A stretch of DNA of 64,000 nt. Origin: CAVTRI01 sp963737075. GTDB lineage: Bacteria; Actinomycetota; Acidimicrobiia; Acidimicrobiales; Palsa-688. The notes under the pieces are model-generated. The model worked only from the letters and a program-made list of their open reading frames with translations, ran no database searches and had not been told where the DNA came from. A program made the translations under genes and the position numbers. Below, piece after piece: positions 44,165 through 52,430 of the stretch. The stretch covers positions 1,612,001 to 1,676,000 of the forward strand of contig CAVTRI010000002.1 of assembly GCA_963737075.1 (NCBI GenBank). The letters are read 5' to 3'. Each line of letters begins with the position of its first letter. Within the stretch, counting starts at the first letter, position 1.

Positions 44165-45091
44165 TCACCGAGGCGACGGCGGCCAGCCGAGCCCCGACAG
44201 CGACGCCAGCGCGTGCACCAGCGCCTGCGTCCCGTCCCGCCCGCGGCCCTGCCCTTGCAGGGCGACGTACAGCTGATTGGCGAGCGCCAGGCCCGGGAGG
44301 GCGAGCTGCGCCCGCCGGGCCTCCTCCAGTGCGATGCCCAGGTCCTTCACGAAATGGTCGACGAAGAAGCCGGGCGCGAAGTCGCCGGCCACCATGCGAG
44401 GGGCGAGATTGGACAGCGACCAGCTTCCGGCGGCGCCGCTGGCAACCGAAGCCAGCACCTGCTCGATGTCGAGGCCGACGCGGTAGGCGTAAAACAGTCC
44501 CTCGGAGATCGCCACCATGTTGCTGGCGATCAGAACCTGGTTGACCATTTTCGTGTGCTGGCCGGTGCCGGGGCCGCCCTGGCGCACGATCGTCGTGCCC
44601 ATGGCCTCGAAGCAGGGCCGGACGGCCTCGAACGCCTCCGGTGCTCCCCCGACCATGATCGACAGGGAAGCGTTGCGGGCGCCGACGTCGCCGCCCGACA
44701 CGGGGGCGTCGAGCGCGTGGACCTCTCTCAGCGCGGCGGTCTCAGAGATCTCGACAGCGAGCGACGGCTCGCTGGTCGTCATGTCGACGACGACGGCGCC
44801 CGGCGCGGCCTGGCTCAGCACGCCCTCAGGGCCGAGCACGACCTCGCGCACATCGGCTGGGAAACCGACCATGGAAAACACGACGTCACTCGCGGCCGCT
44901 ACTCCTGCGGGCGTGTCCGCCCACGTCGCGCCGCCGGCAAGGACCTCTTCAGCCCGGGCGCGAGTACGCGTGGTGACCGTGACGTTGTAACCCTGGCTCA
45001 GCAGGTGCCTGCACATCGACGAGCCCATCACGCCAGTACCGACCCACCCGACCCGGGTCGTCGCGGGCGAGACCGTCGGAACGGCAGCCAT
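44165..45091 (-). CDS. NAD(P)-dependent beta-hydroxyacid dehydrogenase (3-hydroxyisobutyrate type)
   Basis: A 308-aa enzyme of the 6-phosphogluconate/3-hydroxyisobutyrate dehydrogenase superfamily. The Rossmann loop is VGWVGTGVMGSSM, the substrate loop is DAPVSGGDVGA, and the catalytic Lys is in GQHTKMVNQVL. It oxidises a beta-hydroxyacid to a semialdehyde or reduces the reverse. The start is ATG at 45089-45091; the longer frame has no ribosome site. Leftward, downstream of the leaderless binding protein and convergent with the lipoprotein gene. Fits late steps such as oxidation of a propionyl- or isobutyryl-derived unit. Confidence 0.92.
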   Translation of the reverse strand: MAAVPTVSPATTRVGWVGTGVMGSSMCRHLLSQGYNVTVTTRTRARAEEVLAGGATWADTPAGVAAASDVVFSMVGFPADVREVVLGPEGVLSQAAPGAVVVDMTTSEPSLAVEISETAALREVHALDAPVSGGDVGARNASLSIMVGGAPEAFEAVRPCFEAMGTTIVRQGGPGTGQHTKMVNQVLIASNMVAISEGLFYAYRVGLDIEQVLASVASGAAGSWSLSNLAPRMVAGDFAPGFFVDHFVKDLGIALEEARRAQLALPGLALANQLYVALQGQGRGRDGTQALVHALASLSGLGWPPSPR

Positions 45092-45102
45092 GGGGCCGCA
45101 CT

Positions 45103-46158
45103 TTATATCCGACCCTCCAGCTCTATGGACTGGCCGTCCGCCCATTGACGCAGGACGAGATAGCGGCCGTGGAGGGCGCCCCGGTCATGGTTGCCGAACC
45201 CGAGCTGCGTGCCTTCGTGGCCTTCAGCGGCGGGCAGCCATTTCACCAACTCGAGTCCATCCTTTATCCCCTCTCGAGTCCGTTCTGGCGCCCGCGCCAA
45301 GCCTTCGGCGACGAGTCGGCCGAGGTCGTAACCCGTCGCCGGACGAAAACCGCTCTCAACGGAAAGATTCAGGCGTTGGCGCAGGGCGGCGAAGGTGTTG
45401 TTGCGGTCTGAGTGCATGTCGACGTACACCCAGCCGTCGATGACCCGCCCGAACTCGGGCGCGTATCCTCGCAGCCCGGCGGTGTTCATGGCGCGCGGCC
45501 CGCGCCAGCCGCGGGACGTCAGCGCCCCGGCAACCGCCGGCGCCGCCAGGCCGAGGCCGAGATACAACACCACATCTACACCGGCGTCGAGCACCTGCTC
45601 CACCTCGGCAGCGGCGTCCTCCGCCAGCGGCCCCACCGTTGTCGTGGCGCCCACATGCAGGCCGAGCGCCTCTGCTTCCGCAAGAAGAAACAGAAGATAG
45701 CGACGTCCGATCGGAGAACGATCAGAGATGACGCCAACCCGCCCGACTCCGAGCGATGCCATGTACCGGGCGAGCACGATCGACTCGTCCTCGTGCGAGC
45801 CCACCTGCAAGTGAAACATGTACTCGCTCCGAGCCCGTTCCGATCCCGCCCAGTTGATGGTCGGTGTGCGGTAACGCTCGGCGAGCGGCGTGGCGACGAG
45901 GGCGTTGTCCCCGATGGCGGGGCCGACCACGAGGAGCACGTCCTCGTCGACGAGGCTCGCGTAGGCGCGCTCGACGACGGCGGCCGTCCCGGACGGAAGA
46001 CCGAGCCCCCACGCGTGCACGAACTCGACGTCCCGGTCGAGGCGTCCGTTCGAGGAGAGCTCGTCAACGGTAAGCCGAAGCCAGCGCTCGATGTCGCTCT
46101 GATCCGGCGGGCCGTCCGCCAGGTCGTGGAGGATCCCCACCCGCACGGGGGAAACCAT
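45103..46158 (-). CDS. Type I periplasmic-binding-fold protein without signal peptide
   Basis: A 351-aa Leu/Ile/Val-binding fold (VRVGILHDLADGPPDQ start, GVISDRSPIGRRY, NTAGLRGYAPEF). There is no signal peptide or lipobox, so it should stay in the cytoplasm, unlike transport receptors. AmiC of Pseudomonas is a precedent for such a fold acting as a cytoplasmic ligand sensor. The start is ATG at 46156-46158, sharing a base with the cupin stop (TGATG), so it is coupled to the cupin. Possibly a co-sensor of pathway metabolites. The alternative is a receptor that has lost its leader. Confidence 0.8.
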   Translation of the reverse strand: MVSPVRVGILHDLADGPPDQSDIERWLRLTVDELSSNGRLDRDVEFVHAWGLGLPSGTAAVVERAYASLVDEDVLLVVGPAIGDNALVATPLAERYRTPTINWAGSERARSEYMFHLQVGSHEDESIVLARYMASLGVGRVGVISDRSPIGRRYLLFLLAEAEALGLHVGATTTVGPLAEDAAAEVEQVLDAGVDVVLYLGLGLAAPAVAGALTSRGWRGPRAMNTAGLRGYAPEFGRVIDGWVYVDMHSDRNNTFAALRQRLNLSVESGFRPATGYDLGRLVAEGLARAPERTREGIKDGLELVKWLPAAEGHEGTQLGFGNHDRGALHGRYLVLRQWADGQSIELEGRI

Positions 46159-46700
46159 CAGGCGTCGACGGTGTTCGCGCGCAGCAGGGGGCCAGTCGTG
46201 ATCTGCTGCCAGCTCTCCGCGTTGGCCTCGACAGCAGCCCTCGCCTCCTCGAGCCGGCTCGGCGGGTTGCTGGCGAAGATCGTCGTGAAACGCTCGACGT
46301 TGTGGCGGACCTCCAGGACCTCCACGCCGTCGGGTCCGGCGGTGTAGGAGTAAGGGGCGTAGGCGGGCACGAAGAAGCAGTCCCCCGGGCGCAGAGTCTG
46401 CCTGCCCATCAACGCCGACCCCGACAGCACCACGTAGAGGCAATCGCTCTCGTGCCGGTGCCGGAAGAGCGGAAAGTTGGGTTTGAAATAGAGATAGAGG
46501 AGGGAAAAGCCTCCCTCCTCCGGTGTCTGCCGCACCAGGAGTCGGCTCGTCGCCCTCGGGCCCGCAGCGGCGCCGAGCGCAGAGGCGGCATCCTGGAGCT
46601 CGGGGTCGTCGCCGAAGTCGCTCCCGGCACCGAAATCGGTGTGCGCCAGGTCGGGCGCGTCCGCGGCCCGGTATATCCGCACGCCTGGCTGGGGTGTCAT
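46158..46700 (-). CDS. Cupin-domain protein
   Basis: A single-cupin protein of 180 aa. The metal motif region is FRHRHESDCLYVVLSG; the second motif is LRPGDCFFVPAYAPYSY. The Glu of the first cupin motif is replaced (Cys in place), so metal binding may differ. Its paralogue at 47664 has the same IYRAADAP start, FKPNFPLFRH and PGDCF segments. The start is ATG at 46698-46700; longer frames overlap the divergent methyltransferase. It may be a dioxygenase, an isomerase or a ligand-binding protein. Confidence 0.83.
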   Translation of the reverse strand: MTPQPGVRIYRAADAPDLAHTDFGAGSDFGDDPELQDAASALGAAAGPRATSRLLVRQTPEEGGFSLLYLYFKPNFPLFRHRHESDCLYVVLSGSALMGRQTLRPGDCFFVPAYAPYSYTAGPDGVEVLEVRHNVERFTTIFASNPPSRLEEARAAVEANAESWQQITTGPLLRANTVDA

Positions 46701-46725
46701 GGACCGAGGGTATCTTGTGGTGATC

Positions 46726-47556
46726 ATGGAGGATGCGGAGCCGGCGGCCGACCCGCCGAGCGACATTTACACGCACGGTCACCAGGACGCCGTGCTGCGA
46801 TCACACCGGTGGCGAACGGCACGCAATTCGGCCGCTTATCTCCTTCCCAACCTCCGTCCCGGCGACCGGCTCCTCGACGTCGGATGCGGACCGGGCACGC
46901 TCACCGCCGACCTGGCAGACGCCGTCGCCCCCGGCTCGGTCGTCGCCATCGACGTTTCGGCTGCCGTGGTAGAGGAGGCCTCCGGCTATGCCACGGAAAG
47001 GGGAGTCGACAACATCTCCTTTCGCGTCGGGGACTTTCGCCGCGCCGGGCTGTCAGCCGACTCGTTTGACGTCGTCCACGCCCACCAGGTCTTGCAGCAC
47101 CTTGCCGATCCCGTGGGGGCCCTTACGGACATGGCCGGGCTAACCAAACCAGGCGGGATCGTGGCGGTGCGTGACAGTGACTACGGGACCTTCATGTGGT
47201 CTCCAGCCGATCCCGCTCTTGAACGCTGGCGCCAGATCTATTCGGCCGTCGCCCGGCACAACGGTGCCGAGCCCGATGCCGGTCGGTGGCTCCTGTCGTG
47301 GGCGCGTGCCGCCGGGCTCGACGACGTCGCCTACGGGTCGTCCACCTGGACCTTCGCCACCGCCGCCGACCGGACCTGGTGGTCCGACCTGTGGGCGGAG
47401 CGTTGTCTCACATCCACCTTTGCGGAACAGGCCGTGGACTACCGCGTCACCACCGCGGCAGAGATGCGGCGGCTAGCCGATGGATGGCGCAACTGGGCGC
47501 AACATCCGGACGCAGTTTTCGTCGTGCTCCACGGCGAGCTCATTGCCCGACGGTGA
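46726..47556 (+). CDS. Class I SAM-dependent methyltransferase
   Basis: A 276-aa methyltransferase with the UbiE-type fold: motif I is LLDVGCGPGTLTADLA, then VVAIDVS, then LTKPGGIVAVRDSDYG. The C-terminal part is helical and Trp-rich (WRNWAQHPD). The start chosen is ATG at 46726; GTG at 46717 or 46720 lies closer to the GAGGG ribosome site at 46706 and may be the true start. Divergent from one cupin gene and followed by its paralogue, which suggests the cupins and the methyltransferase act on one compound. Substrate unknown. Confidence 0.9.
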   Translation: MEDAEPAADPPSDIYTHGHQDAVLRSHRWRTARNSAAYLLPNLRPGDRLLDVGCGPGTLTADLADAVAPGSVVAIDVSAAVVEEASGYATERGVDNISFRVGDFRRAGLSADSFDVVHAHQVLQHLADPVGALTDMAGLTKPGGIVAVRDSDYGTFMWSPADPALERWRQIYSAVARHNGAEPDAGRWLLSWARAAGLDDVAYGSSTWTFATAADRTWWSDLWAERCLTSTFAEQAVDYRVTTAAEMRRLADGWRNWAQHPDAVFVVLHGELIARR

Positions 47557-47663
47557 CGGGTCGCCCGCGGACTGCCTTTAGGCCGGCCAGCCCGCCAGCA
47601 GGCGCCGGTCGCGGCAGGCCGGTTGACGTATCTTGTGGGTGCTCCGCGAGCATGGGGGTTCAC

Positions 47664-48215
47664 ATGACAGCGACATCCGACACCACGCGTGGCATTCGGA
47701 TCTATCGGGCGGCCGATGCGCCGGAGCTTCACGAAAGCGGGGCGGCCACGAGCGACTTTGGCGAGCACACAGAGCTCCGGGAAGTTGCGGCCACGTTGGC
47801 GAGCGCTGAGTGCTCCGCCAGCCGCTTGCTCTTGCATCAGCGCCGGGAGGAGGGCGGCCTTTCGATCGTGTACCTGTTTTTTAAGCCCAACTTTCCGCTG
47901 TTCAGGCACATGCACGACGTCGACAGCACATACATCGTGATTTCGGGCTCTGTCGTGGGATTCATGGGAAAAGAGACGCTGCGCCCTGGAGACTGCTTCG
48001 TCGTGCCCGCGGGAACGCCCTACTTCTACACAGCGGGACCGGAGGGCGTCGAGGTGCTCGAGATGTTTCGGGACGCCGACACCGTGAAGGTCATCTACAC
48101 GGATAATCCCGATGGTCGACTCGAAGAAGCACAAGAAGCGGTCCGGGCCAACGCGGATTTGTGGGAAAAGATCGGTACCGGGCCGCTGTACCAGGCCAAC
48201 GCGGCGGCCGGCTGA
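47664..48215 (+). CDS. Cupin-domain protein
   Basis: A 183-aa cupin paralogous to the one at 46158. The motif region is FRHMHDVDSTYIVISG, with a second motif LRPGDCFVVPAGTPYFY; the first-motif Glu is replaced by Ser. The C-terminal helix LEEAQEAVRANADLWEKIGTG has a counterpart in the paralogue. The start chosen is ATG at 47664, five bases after GGGGG; ATG at 47652 is possible. It is followed by an SDR after five bases and then by a SnoaL gene, forming a small rightward operon. Function unknown. Confidence 0.83.
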   Translation: MTATSDTTRGIRIYRAADAPELHESGAATSDFGEHTELREVAATLASAECSASRLLLHQRREEGGLSIVYLFFKPNFPLFRHMHDVDSTYIVISGSVVGFMGKETLRPGDCFVVPAGTPYFYTAGPEGVEVLEMFRDADTVKVIYTDNPDGRLEEAQEAVRANADLWEKIGTGPLYQANAAAG

Positions 48216-48220
48216 CCCGC

Positions 48221-49018
48221 ATGCCCATTCCTGATGTCACCGATCGCTCGATCCACGACCTGATCTCATTGCGGGGCAAGCGTGCCGTGGTCACCGGGGG
48301 CGCCGAAGGCCTCGGGAAGGCAATCGCGCGCCGGCTCGCCGAGGCGGGCGCGTCAATCGTTGTCGGTGACATCGATGAAGAAGCAGGGAAGGCGACTGCT
48401 CAAGAGCTCGCGGCCGCCTCCGGGGCGACTGTGTTGGCCCTGCCCCTCGACGTCGCCGACGCCGGCTCAATGGCTACGGTGGCTGATACCGCGGTGGCGC
48501 AGCTGGGTGGCATCGACATCTGGATCAACAACGCGGGCATCTACCCGTTGACGCCGGCCCTCGAGCTGTCCGACGAGGAGTGGAACCGGGTAATCGGCGT
48601 CAACCTCAGCGGCACCTTCGCCGGGTGCCGGGAGGCGGCGCGGCGCATGGTGCAGGCAGGCCGAGGCGGGGTGATCGTCAACCTGTCGTCGGTCGCCGGG
48701 ATTCGTGGCAGAGCACCCGGTGTCAGCCACTATGTCGCGTCGAAGCACGGGGTCGTGGGCCTCACTCAGCAGCTGGCGCTCGAGCTCGCCGAGCACGGCA
48801 TTCGTGTCCTTGCCGTCGCCCCGTCAATCATTATCACCCCGGGGGTCGAAGCCGCGAGGGGTGGGGAGGTTGACCTGGAACGTGCGCTCGCCGGTCCGCT
48901 CGGTCGCGCCGGACATCCCGACGACGTGGCACGAGTCGTGCTGTTCTGCGCCAGCGACCTCTCCTTGTTCATGACCGGCAGCCTGCTGCTGGTCGATGCC
49001 GGGGAGATGGCGAAGTAA
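48221..49018 (+). CDS. Short-chain dehydrogenase/reductase (classical SDR)
   Basis: A 265-aa classical SDR: TGGAEGLGKAIA (TGxxxGxG), the acidic VGDID (NAD preference), NNAG and the catalytic SHYVASKHG (YxxxK) with SSVAG Ser. It oxidises or reduces an alcohol/ketone. The start is ATG at 48221, five bases after the cupin stop; the SnoaL gene begins four bases after its stop. It is not of the mycofactocin type, lacking the long insert. Confidence 0.93.
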   Translation: MPIPDVTDRSIHDLISLRGKRAVVTGGAEGLGKAIARRLAEAGASIVVGDIDEEAGKATAQELAAASGATVLALPLDVADAGSMATVADTAVAQLGGIDIWINNAGIYPLTPALELSDEEWNRVIGVNLSGTFAGCREAARRMVQAGRGGVIVNLSSVAGIRGRAPGVSHYVASKHGVVGLTQQLALELAEHGIRVLAVAPSIIITPGVEAARGGEVDLERALAGPLGRAGHPDDVARVVLFCASDLSLFMTGSLLLVDAGEMAK

Positions 49019-49021
49019 GGG

Positions 49022-49420
49022 ATGGTCGTGGACGACGCGGAAGCGGTGTTGCGCCGGTACCTGAAGGCGCAGGAGGACAAGGACATCGATGCTTTGGTGT
49101 CCTGCTGGGCTCCAGACGTCGAGGTCGTCCACCCGATGCGTCCCGACCGCAACTGGCGGGGCGTCGACACCTACCGGCACGTGTGGGAGCGGATCTGGGC
49201 TGACAACCCCGCCAGTCGTTTCGAGATCGTCTCCTCCGGCGTCGTGGGGAACCGGATCTACCTAGAGGCGTTGGTCGAACACGCGGACGGGACCATGGTC
49301 CCCAACATGAACGTCCTCGAAGTGGAAGGGGGAAGGATCCGGCGAGGGCGGGTGTACACCGACCGCCCCGTACGTGACGGGGTCGGCATCGAGCGCTTCG
49401 GATCCGCGAGCCATCCCTAG
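49022..49420 (+). CDS. SnoaL-like / NTF2-fold protein
   Basis: A 132-aa SnoaL_2-type protein: AVLRRYLKAQEDKDIDALVSC, then FEIVSSGVVGNRIYLEAL and the final strands VLEVEGGRIRRGRVYTD. Members include ketosteroid isomerase-like enzymes and limonene-epoxide-hydrolase-like proteins. It is the last gene of a cupin-SDR-SnoaL operon; its stop overlaps the stop of the convergent P450 gene by four bases. Confidence 0.88.
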   Translation: MVVDDAEAVLRRYLKAQEDKDIDALVSCWAPDVEVVHPMRPDRNWRGVDTYRHVWERIWADNPASRFEIVSSGVVGNRIYLEALVEHADGTMVPNMNVLEVEGGRIRRGRVYTDRPVRDGVGIERFGSASHP

Positions 49421-50644
49421 GCGGCGCCCACAGTCTCCCGGGGCCCGGGCGTGAACGTGATGGGGACGGCCAGCGGCGCCCGGGTGAAGGTCGTGTGGAA
49501 GTGCATCTCGGCGCCCGTCTGCAGGGCGACACCGTCGAGCCTGCGGAGGAGCTCCTCCAATCCGATGCGAAGGTTGAGCCGGGCGACGTTCGAGCCCGCG
49601 CATCGGTGGGGGCCGACGCCGAAGGCCAGGTGCCGGTTGCTTCCCCGGTCCAGGTCGAACATGTCCGGGCTGGAAAACTCGGCGACGTCACGGTTGGCGG
49701 AGGCCCAGTAGATGATGACCTTCTCACCGTTCTTGATCTTGTGGCCGCCGATCTCTGTGTCCCGTGTCGCCGTGCGGGCAATGGCGATGAACGGGCCGTC
49801 GAGGCGAAGCAGCTCCTCGATGGCGGCGGGAATGAGCTCCGGTTTGGTGCGCAGCCAGGAGGGGATGTGCGGCTCGTTGCAGAACCGGGTCATCATCAGA
49901 CCCAGCGCTCCCGCGGTGGTTTCGAGGCCGCCCAGAATGAGCAGCTGGACGATGCCAACGATCTCCTCCTGGCTGATCGGGCGGCCCTCGATCTCGAGCG
50001 CGCAGCACGCCGTCGACGATGTCGCCCCGAGGTGGCTGGCTGCGCCGCTGCTGCAGGAAGTCCCTGATCCACTCGGATAGCCCCGTCCAACAGGCGGCCG
50101 CGTCGGGGTCGTTGGGGATCGACGACTTGGACGCCATGAACGCGACCTTTTCGAGATCGTCGGCGGGGGCGTTGAGCGCCAGGTCGAAAAAGGAGAGGCT
50201 GGGAAACGGGCGAGCGAAGGCCTCCATGAAATCGCACTGTCCCGTCTCGATGAAGTCGTCGATCAGCCGGGACGCCAGCGCCCGGGTGGGCTCCTCCCAT
50301 GGCGCGACCGCGGACGGCGACAGGTAGGCATTGATCAGGCGCTTGTACACGCGCTGCACCGGAGGGTCGACCTCGACCGGGAGGCTCCGGACGGCTATCG
50401 GAGCGACCGGCACCGTGAGCCCGTGGGCGGAGCTGAACGTCTCCCAGTCCTGGGCGACGTGAAAGACGTCCTCATATTGCGTCACCACCCAGAACCCGCC
50501 GTACTCCTCGCTGTGGGCGACCGGGCAGCGCGACCGCATGCGAGCCAGCGTCTCATCGAAGTTGCTCGCGAGCTCGGGCGACAAGTGGTCGAAATGGTGC
50601 TGGCACCATTCGTCGGTGACGCTCGCGGCCGATGACGTGTCCAT
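49417..50644 (-). pseudogene. Cytochrome P450 with a single frameshift
   Basis: Two leftward frames make one P450 of ~409 aa. Frame one runs from ATG 50642-50644 (VTDEWCQHHFDHLSPE) to DIVDGVL. Near 49998-50005 one extra base (CTGCGCGCTCGAG) shifts the frame; the rest continues as ALEIEGRPISQEEIVG, with I-helix GGLETT, K-helix EELLR, haem loop FGVGPHRCAGSNVAR, and ends at 49417. Conservation is excellent on both sides, so this is either a recent loss or an assembly error. It is divergent from a SnoaL gene and is the nearest intact relative of the decayed P450 at 23188. Confidence 0.82.
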
Positions 50645-50699
50645 CCAACACCCCCACTGGGCTGCCTCTGACCGACTGGGCGGGAACAACCTAGCATAC

Positions 50700-50711
50700 G
50701 TGAGCGATCAC
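50700..50711. promoter_or_regulatory. Near-palindrome in divergent promoter
   Basis: GTGAGCGATCAC differs by one base from the perfect palindrome at 41592. It lies 56 bp from the P450 start and 19 bp before the SnoaL start. Probable operator of the shared regulator of four divergent promoter regions. Confidence 0.42.
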
Positions 50712-50729
50712 TTCCTACGAGGAGGACCG

Positions 50730-51152
50730 ATGACCTCACAAAACCTGGAGACGTACGAGCGGCTCAAGGTGCAGGCTGAGTTCGAGCACGACCTCACCAG
50801 CGACAAGTCCCAACAGGCCATGTTGGAAGCCTTCACGCCCGACTTCGAGATCGTGGAGCCGCCGTCGCTCCCGCACGGCGGCGTCCACAAGGGACGGGAC
50901 GCGTGGCTGAAGATGCACGCCGTGATGCGGGAGCGTTGGCACCAGAAGGTCTGGGTCGAGCACATCTGGGACCTTCCCCTGGACGACGTCATTGTCCTCT
51001 ACTCGACGATGGAGTGGACAGCCAACGCAACCGGCAAGACCGTACGGTTTCCGGCCACCGAGGTCTTGTGGTTCCGAGACGCCAAGGTCGCCAGGGTCGA
51101 GCTCTTTCTTCAGGACACCAAGCGGATCCTCGAAACATTAGAGCCGAGCTAG
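50730..51152 (+). CDS. SnoaL-like / NTF2-fold protein
   Basis: A 140-aa protein with the NTF2 cone: FEHDLTSDKSQQAMLEAFTPDFEIVEPPSL, then IVLYSTMEWTANATGK, then ATEVLWFRDAKVARVELF. The start is ATG at 50730, with GGAGG six bases upstream. Divergent from the frameshifted P450 and convergent with a GntR gene after five bases. The P450/SnoaL divergent layout repeats that of 17649/18158, indicating a functional partnership such as hydroxylation followed by isomerisation or dehydration. Active residues not assignable. Confidence 0.85.
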   Translation: MTSQNLETYERLKVQAEFEHDLTSDKSQQAMLEAFTPDFEIVEPPSLPHGGVHKGRDAWLKMHAVMRERWHQKVWVEHIWDLPLDDVIVLYSTMEWTANATGKTVRFPATEVLWFRDAKVARVELFLQDTKRILETLEPS

Positions 51153-51157
51153 GCCCC

Positions 51158-51967
51158 TTATCGGCTGAGCCGGACAGCTCGCGCGTCCACCACTGACGTC
51201 GGGGCGATGCCGAGTCTGTACGCCCGTTCGACGTTGGTGTGCTCTGTCATCACCTTTGCTACCCGGATGGTGTCACCGGCCTCGATCAGGTCGGACACCT
51301 CCTCGTGAAGCTCGAGTGACGACAGCTTCTCGGCCTGGGTCGGGAAGGTGCCGTGAGCCGTCGCCGCCTCCGCCCACGCTTGCACGTTGACGCCCCAGAT
51401 CGACTCCAGGATCCCGGCCAAAAGCCTCAGCGTGTCGTTGCCACACTGGCGAACGAGCACCTCGTGAAAGGTTGTCATGGTCTCGTTGAAGACGAGATGG
51501 TCGCCGTCGATCTGTTGCCTGGCGGACACGTTGAGCCTCCGCAGTTCGCGCACTACGTGCTTCTTGCGGTCCGGGCGTCGCGCGCAGAGCATCGCGCACA
51601 CGGGCTCGAGGAACGCCATGGCCTCGTAGACATCGGTCAAGTTCGTTCCCCGGCTGCGCAGCACCAGCGCCACGATGTAGGCGGCGGTCTTGGCTTCGGG
51701 ACGATGGACGACCGCGCCCCCGACGCTGCCGCGCTGTACCGTGATGAGCCCTTCCGACTCGAGGATCCGCAGAGCCTCCCGCATCGAAGGCCCGCTGACA
51801 CCGAAGTCCTCCAGCAGGACGTCGAGCCTCGGCAGGCGATCGCCATCGCCCAACTCGCCGGTCACGATGAGTTCGCGGATGCGGTCGGCGACCACGTCGG
51901 CCACCCACGACACACGGACGCGGTGCTCCGCCAGAGGCGTAGCCCTGGGACCGCTGGTGGACGCCAT
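51158..51967 (-). CDS. GntR family transcriptional regulator, FCD (FadR) type
   Basis: A 269-aa regulator. The winged helix at ~15-90 has VVADRIRELIVTGELGDGD and VSGPSMREALRILESEG, then the wing GLITVQRGSVGG. The FCD domain follows with MTTFHEVLVRQCGND and LELHEEVSDLIEAGD, where acid and His residues usually bind a metal or an organic-acid effector. The start chosen is ATG at 51965-51967; GTG at 51977-51979 is possible. Divergent from the amidohydrolase operon, with a palindrome TTCTAAA-N5-TTAAGAA at 52013. It probably represses that operon and itself. Confidence 0.92.
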   Translation of the reverse strand: MASTSGPRATPLAEHRVRVSWVADVVADRIRELIVTGELGDGDRLPRLDVLLEDFGVSGPSMREALRILESEGLITVQRGSVGGAVVHRPEAKTAAYIVALVLRSRGTNLTDVYEAMAFLEPVCAMLCARRPDRKKHVVRELRRLNVSARQQIDGDHLVFNETMTTFHEVLVRQCGNDTLRLLAGILESIWGVNVQAWAEAATAHGTFPTQAEKLSSLELHEEVSDLIEAGDTIRVAKVMTEHTNVERAYRLGIAPTSVVDARAVRLSR

Positions 51968-52002
51968 ACGAGAGCACACTACGGCATGGCAAGCCCGCCC
52001 GG

Positions 52003-52031
52003 TTGACCGAAGTTCTAAATCTTGTTAAGAA
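52003..52031 (+). promoter_or_regulatory. Rightward promoter overlapping a palindromic operator
   Basis: TTGACC (52003-52008), a 17-bp spacer and TAAGAA (52026-52031) suggest a promoter reading right. The palindrome TTCTAAA-N5-TTAAGAA (52013-52031) spans the spacer and -10, so binding by the GntR protein encoded 46 bp away would block transcription. Confidence 0.45.
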
Positions 52032-52256
52032 TGACGTCGTCCGGAGAACCGCTCGCTGGAATGGGGGTCTGGTGCCTGAAACCGTCGCGTTCTCCAGGGT
52101 CGAGGCGCTGGAAGAGTCCACGCTGCTGCTGACCCGTGTGCCGCGGCGTGCATTGCACATGCGTCCGACCCTCCGGGAAGGACGGTTGCGGGCTGCTGCC
52201 GACCGTGCAACTGGCCAAACGGTGCAGTTGAACAGTCGGCTGGGTCGAGACCGTCG
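52032..52256. other. Leader region without a confident gene
   Basis: This 225-bp stretch is open in one frame from 52003 (VPETVAFSRVEALEESTLLL) but has no convincing start, family match or ribosome site. It may be an untranslated leader or the remnant of a decayed gene. I see no hairpin strong enough to call an attenuator. Confidence 0.3.
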
Positions 52257-52430
52257 ATGCCGACCGGCGGATCTGCGGCAGGGCACGAGTGGCGTGACCT
52301 CGTCGAGGGTATTCCGGTGAGCCGGATCTACGAGATCGCCGACGAGGCTCGTCGGCGGGCGCAGCGATGGCTCGACTTCGCCTCCGTCCTCGAAGGACGG
52401 GTCCGTCGACACGGTTCCGGCCGCTCGTGA
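52257..52430 (+). CDS. Small ORF, hypothetical (57 aa)
   Basis: ATG at 52257 begins a short frame, HEWRDLVEGIPVSRIYEIAD then EARRRAQRWLDFASVLEG, ending at TGA 52428-52430. Its stop overlaps a GTG (52427) that starts the amidohydrolase frame, the same GTGA coupling used by real genes here. The helical, charged composition is protein-like, but no family is recognised and the ribosome site is poor. It may be a gene fragment. Confidence 0.28.
   Translation: MPTGGSAAGHEWRDLVEGIPVSRIYEIADEARRRAQRWLDFASVLEGRVRRHGSGRS

Noticed and set aside
42813..44276. Rightward alternative frame over the LivJ-type lipoprotein gene
   Set aside because: Gly/Arg/Gln-rich shadow frame; the lipoprotein frame has a signal peptide and lipobox.
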